Of a stretch of 56,550 nucleotides of DNA, positions 53,675-56,550 are shown piece by piece. Under the pieces are notes generated by a model. It was not told the origin of the DNA. It worked only from the letters and a program-made list of their open reading frames with translations, and ran no database searches. The stretch spans positions 1 through 56,550 of the forward strand of contig CAQOGY010000020.1 in assembly GCA_948847595.1 (NCBI GenBank), in the 5' to 3' direction. The first letter of the stretch is position 1. Every line of letters starts with the position of its first letter. Origin of the DNA: an uncultured Bacteroides sp. (GTDB taxonomy: Bacteria > Bacteroidota > Bacteroidia > Bacteroidales > Bacteroidaceae). Made by a program: the position numbers and the translations under genes.

Positions 53675-53723
53675 TTTAGAAAACCACCGCGGCAAAGGTA
53701 GTGGTTTTCTAAATGAGAACAAG
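53675..53723 (-). promoter_or_regulatory. corA promoter with its -7 box in the loop of an inverted repeat
   Basis: On the minus strand TACCTTTG (53693-53700) is a consensus -7 box and CTTG (53720-53723) a near -33 box with a 19-bp spacer. A perfect 13-bp inverted repeat, TTTAGAAAACCAC / GTGGTTTTCTAAA (53675-53687 and 53701-53713), flanks the -7 box on both sides. The repeat could be an operator, or a 5' hairpin if initiation is earlier. Confidence 0.55.
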
Positions 53724-53747
53724 TTCTTTAGACGTTTTGTTTACAGG

Positions 53748-56249
53748 TTAGTCAAAATCGACTACCGTGATTCCGGCACCACCGAACTGTACATGTTCGT
53801 CGGCATAATGGCTGACTCCGGGCACGGTGGACAGATATTGGCGGATAAGGGTACGGAGTATTCCGGTTCCTGTGCCGTGAAGGATACGTACACGGTTCAT
53901 GCCGACTAATATAGCGTCATCAACAAAATAAGTGACAGCTTGCAGTGCTTCATCCCCACGCATTCCCCGAACATCGATGTCCTGTTTGAAACTAAGTTTC
54001 TTCTCATACATCTGGTCATGCGTCTGGCTGCTGACAAAGGTGCTTTTGGCAATACCTTCCGTTTTTTGAACAGCATTGCTGCGTTCGAGACGGTCTAATT
54101 TTACGGTCGTCTTAATGCTTCCGAAAGCGACAGTCGCGTTTTTGCCGTTGATTTCCATCACCTGTCCGACACTGGTCTGCCCCTTGATTTTTACATTATC
54201 ACCGACTGCAATAGGAGTGACTTTGGGAGTGCTTGAAGGAGTGGCGGCAGCGACTTTCGGTTCGTTTCTCTTGTTCTTCTTCCGTTCCTGCTTCTCTTTC
54301 AGTTTTTCCATTTTGCGTGCCATCTTCTCTTCCTGCTCTTTGGAAGCCAACGTATCCAGGGAAGCGCGGAAGTCGGTCAGTTCCTGACGTGCCAGGCGCG
54401 TCTTTTCCTTTTCGGCCTGTGCTTCCTTGATGGTACGAATCGTATTTTCAATGCGGGCATTCGATTCCTGCAACATTCGTTCCGCTTCTTCTTTTGCCTG
54501 CTTGATAATCTCTTTCCGTGATTTCTGCAACTCTTCTATTTCCGTCTGATAGCGGGTGATAGTCTCTTCCATATGCTTTTCCCGTTGGCGGATGGTTTGG
54601 CGTTTGCCTTCCCAGTAGCGCTTGTCGCGCACAATGTCCTGAAGATATTTGTCGGCGTTGATATATTCACTTCCTACAATTTCAGAAGCATCGGCAATGA
54701 CATCTTCCGGCAGACCGATTTTACGGGCAATTTCTACGGCGAATGAACTTCCCGGATTTCCGATTTGCAGTTGGAAAAGCGCTTGCATCAGATGGCGGTC
54801 ATAAAGCATAGCTCCATTCACTACTCCTTCATGGTCTTCGGCAAAATGCTTCAGATTCTGATAGTGAGTGGTGATGACTCCGAATGTCCGCTTCTGATTG
54901 AAACGTTTCAATACGGCTTCGGCGATAGCGCCGCCAATCTGTGGTTCCGTACCACCACCAAACTCGTCAATCAGGATGAGGCTGCGTTCGTTGCAGTTCT
55001 TCATCATAATTTTCATATTGGTCAGGTGGGAAGAGTAAGTACTCAGGTCGTCTTCGATGGACTGTTCATCACCGATATCAATAAAGATGCTGCTGAATAT
55101 GCCTGCATGACTGCGTTCGTGCAGAGGAATCAACATACCGCATTGCAACATATATTGTAGTAACCCGACTGTTTTCAGACAGACAGATTTACCGCCGGCA
55201 TTCGGGCCGGATATAATAAGAATACGCTGCTTCTGATTAAGTTCCATATCCAGCGGTACGACTTTCTTGCCATGCTTGGCTAATGAAAGTTGCAGTAGCG
55301 GATGCACAGCCATCGTCCAATCCAGCAGTTGTTCATTTTCTACAGAAGGTTTCAGGCTATTCGTTTGTATCGCAAAATAACTTTTCGCACGGATAAAGTC
55401 AATCTCTGCCAGGAACTCATACGACTGAAGAATTTCCGGAATAGACGGGCGGAGTATATTTGAAAACTCGGTGAGGATACGGATAATCTCGCGTCGTTCA
55501 TCCCCTTCGAGTTCGCGGATACGGTTATTGGCTTCTACGACTTCGGCGGGTTCTATAAATACAGTCTTTCCACTGGCGGATTCGTCATGTACGATTCCTT
55601 TAATTTTCCGTTTCAGTCCCGGGGCGACGGGGATTACCAGGCGACCGTCACGCATAGTGGGTGCCACGTCTTTATCCACATAGCCTTCTGACTGTGCACT
55701 GCGCAGGATACTGTTCAAAGAGCGTGAAATACTTCCCATTGTGCTGGCAAGCTCACGGCGTATGCGGGCTAACTCAGTAGAAGCGTTATCCTTGATTTTT
55801 CCATATTTATTAAGGATACCGTCAATCTTCCCGATTAGTTGCGGGAATACGGCAATATCTCCCGCCAGTCTTTTCAGGCTAGGGTAGGGGGCATCGTTTT
55901 CTTCTTCATCTTCACTCCGGTGCAGAAAGCGTACGATGTCTCGAATGGTTTCTAATGAACGCCGCAGGTCAAACAGCTCCTGTTCGTCCAGATACATGCC
56001 TTCTATCCGTACACGTTTCAGCGACGGGCGGACATCAAAGAAGAACTGGTCGGGAAATCCGTCCTCTTCCTGAATGATGCGGACAAACTCGGTTACCTGA
56101 TTTAATTGCTCTTCTACTTCTTCAAATTGTTCGGAAAAGGTCATATCCATCACCCGCTCTTCACCTAAAGTGCTGAGACATTTGTCTTTCAGTAACTGCC
56201 TGATCTGGTCGAATCCTATCTTTTGCTCAAAATTTTGAGGGTATATCAT
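53748..56249 (-). CDS. mutS2: MutS2 family ATPase/nuclease
   Basis: MutS2 proteins act in recombination control and ribosome rescue rather than mismatch repair. I choose the ATG at 56249 (MIYPQNFEQKIGFDQIRQLL): an in-frame ATG 27 bp upstream overlaps a -7 box (56274-56281). The 833-residue chain has the MutS-like core and clamp helices (about 1-310), the ATPase with GPNAGGKS and LILIDEFGGGTEP, a long coiled coil rich in Glu/Lys/Arg (about 515-655), a KOW-like beta barrel (IAVGDNVKIKG) and a C-terminal Smr domain with DVRGMRGDEA and LHGTGTGILR. Confidence 0.96.
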   Translation of the reverse strand: MIYPQNFEQKIGFDQIRQLLKDKCLSTLGEERVMDMTFSEQFEEVEEQLNQVTEFVRIIQEEDGFPDQFFFDVRPSLKRVRIEGMYLDEQELFDLRRSLETIRDIVRFLHRSEDEEENDAPYPSLKRLAGDIAVFPQLIGKIDGILNKYGKIKDNASTELARIRRELASTMGSISRSLNSILRSAQSEGYVDKDVAPTMRDGRLVIPVAPGLKRKIKGIVHDESASGKTVFIEPAEVVEANNRIRELEGDERREIIRILTEFSNILRPSIPEILQSYEFLAEIDFIRAKSYFAIQTNSLKPSVENEQLLDWTMAVHPLLQLSLAKHGKKVVPLDMELNQKQRILIISGPNAGGKSVCLKTVGLLQYMLQCGMLIPLHERSHAGIFSSIFIDIGDEQSIEDDLSTYSSHLTNMKIMMKNCNERSLILIDEFGGGTEPQIGGAIAEAVLKRFNQKRTFGVITTHYQNLKHFAEDHEGVVNGAMLYDRHLMQALFQLQIGNPGSSFAVEIARKIGLPEDVIADASEIVGSEYINADKYLQDIVRDKRYWEGKRQTIRQREKHMEETITRYQTEIEELQKSRKEIIKQAKEEAERMLQESNARIENTIRTIKEAQAEKEKTRLARQELTDFRASLDTLASKEQEEKMARKMEKLKEKQERKKNKRNEPKVAAATPSSTPKVTPIAVGDNVKIKGQTSVGQVMEINGKNATVAFGSIKTTVKLDRLERSNAVQKTEGIAKSTFVSSQTHDQMYEKKLSFKQDIDVRGMRGDEALQAVTYFVDDAILVGMNRVRILHGTGTGILRTLIRQYLSTVPGVSHYADEHVQFGGAGITVVDFD

Positions 56250-56273
56250 ATCTTTGTTCTTACTAATGGACTG

Positions 56274-56281
56274 CAAAAATA
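56274..56281 (-). promoter_or_regulatory. -7 box of the mutS2 promoter
   Basis: TATTTTTG on the minus strand matches TAnnTTTG, 25 bp before the chosen mutS2 ATG. No TTTG lies 19-21 bp further upstream, so the -33 element is weak or absent. Confidence 0.5.
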
Positions 56282-56311
56282 CGATTATTTCGCGAAAAAA
56301 TTATCAGATTG

Positions 56312-56342
56312 TTTGCAGATTTAAAAATGATTCGTACCTTTG
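56312..56342 (+). promoter_or_regulatory. Promoter of the tRNA-Ser gene
   Basis: TTTG (56312-56315), a 19-bp spacer and TACCTTTG (56335-56342) give a perfect Bacteroides promoter. RNA would start about 33 nt before the mature tRNA. Confidence 0.85.
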
Positions 56343-56382
56343 CACCGCTTTCAACGGAAAGCACTTCTGATAAAGGAGTTTT

Positions 56383-56467
56383 GGAGAGGTGGCAGAGTGG
56401 TCGATTGCGGCGGTCTTGAAAACCGTTGTACTGCGAGGTACCGGGGGTTCGAATCCCTCTCTCTCCG
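56383..56467 (+). tRNA. tRNA-Ser (anticodon TGA)
   Basis: The 85-nt sequence folds as a class II tRNA. GGAGAGG pairs with TCTCTCC at the acceptor stem. The anticodon arm is GCGGT-CTTGAAA-ACCGT with TGA at 56417-56419. A long variable arm follows, then the T-loop TTCGAAT. The discriminator is G and no CCA is encoded. It decodes UCA and other UCN codons. Confidence 0.96.
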
Positions 56468-56506
56468 CTGAACTTACTGGACAGAAATGGTCAGTAAACG
56501 GACAAA

Positions 56507-56538
56507 AAGCTACAAATCAACGATTTGTGGCTTTTTTT
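56507..56538 (+). terminator. Rho-independent terminator after tRNA-Ser
   Basis: AAGCTACAAATC (56507-56518) pairs with GATTTGTGGCTT (56522-56533) with one non-Watson-Crick pair and a 3-nt loop, and runs into seven T. It closes the tRNA transcript. Confidence 0.88.
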
Positions 56539-56550
56539 ATTGCCCGAAAG

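Noticed and set aside
56383..56467. tRNA-Ser as the attachment site of an integrated element
   Set aside because: No integrase lies beside it and I see no repeat of the tRNA 3' end in the window.

Overview
The window looks like chromosomal DNA of a gut Bacteroides, closest in style to the B. thetaiotaomicron / B. ovatus / B. xylanisolvens group. The signs are a hybrid two-component regulator beside secreted glycoside hydrolases, TTTG-N19..21-TAnnTTTG promoters, Bacteroides-type lipoproteins, and a capsule locus headed by a UpxY antiterminator. No species can be named from the sequence alone.

1-17.1 kb, polysaccharide degradation. A divergent hybrid two-component sensor/regulator (405-4427, minus) faces five same-strand secreted enzymes: GH97, a lyase-like/GH43/discoidin fusion, a beta-propeller hydrolase, GH43 and GH31. 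They are spaced 44-57 bp apart and probably form one transcript. No SusC/SusD pair is visible. A small lipoprotein and a heparinase I-like lyase follow, separated and closed by clear terminators.

17.2-48 kb, one capsular polysaccharide locus. A tyrosine recombinase gene lies next to a 238-bp segment bounded by perfect 22-bp inverted repeats. The only consensus promoter in that segment points away from the capsule genes, so the cloned orientation reads as OFF. A strong terminator in the same segment would also block read-through. Then come upxY, an outer-membrane export lipoprotein, a Wzz/BY-kinase and a membrane 4,6-dehydratase. The AT-rich serotype-specific part follows: LicD, acyltransferases, flippase, EpsG-type polymerase and many glycosyltransferases. 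It ends with a glycosyltransferase, phosphoglycosyl transferase, NeuD/PglD-like acetyltransferase and PglE-like aminotransferase, which with the dehydratase reconstruct a bacillosamine-type initiation pathway.

The most unusual part is at 40.6-43.4 kb. A cytidylyltransferase fused to a CobD/HisC-like PLP enzyme overlaps an opine-dehydrogenase-like gene. With LicD this suggests synthesis, CDP-activation and transfer of an amino-alcohol phosphate, perhaps an N-carboxyalkylated (opine-type) one. The pair sits among decayed IS66 fragments and between two 137-bp direct repeats.

48-56.5 kb, mostly housekeeping. A Crp-like regulator, an acyltransferase and two PepSY-like exported proteins are followed on the minus strand by L-serine dehydratase, CorA and MutS2, then tRNA-Ser(TGA) on the plus strand with its own promoter and terminator.
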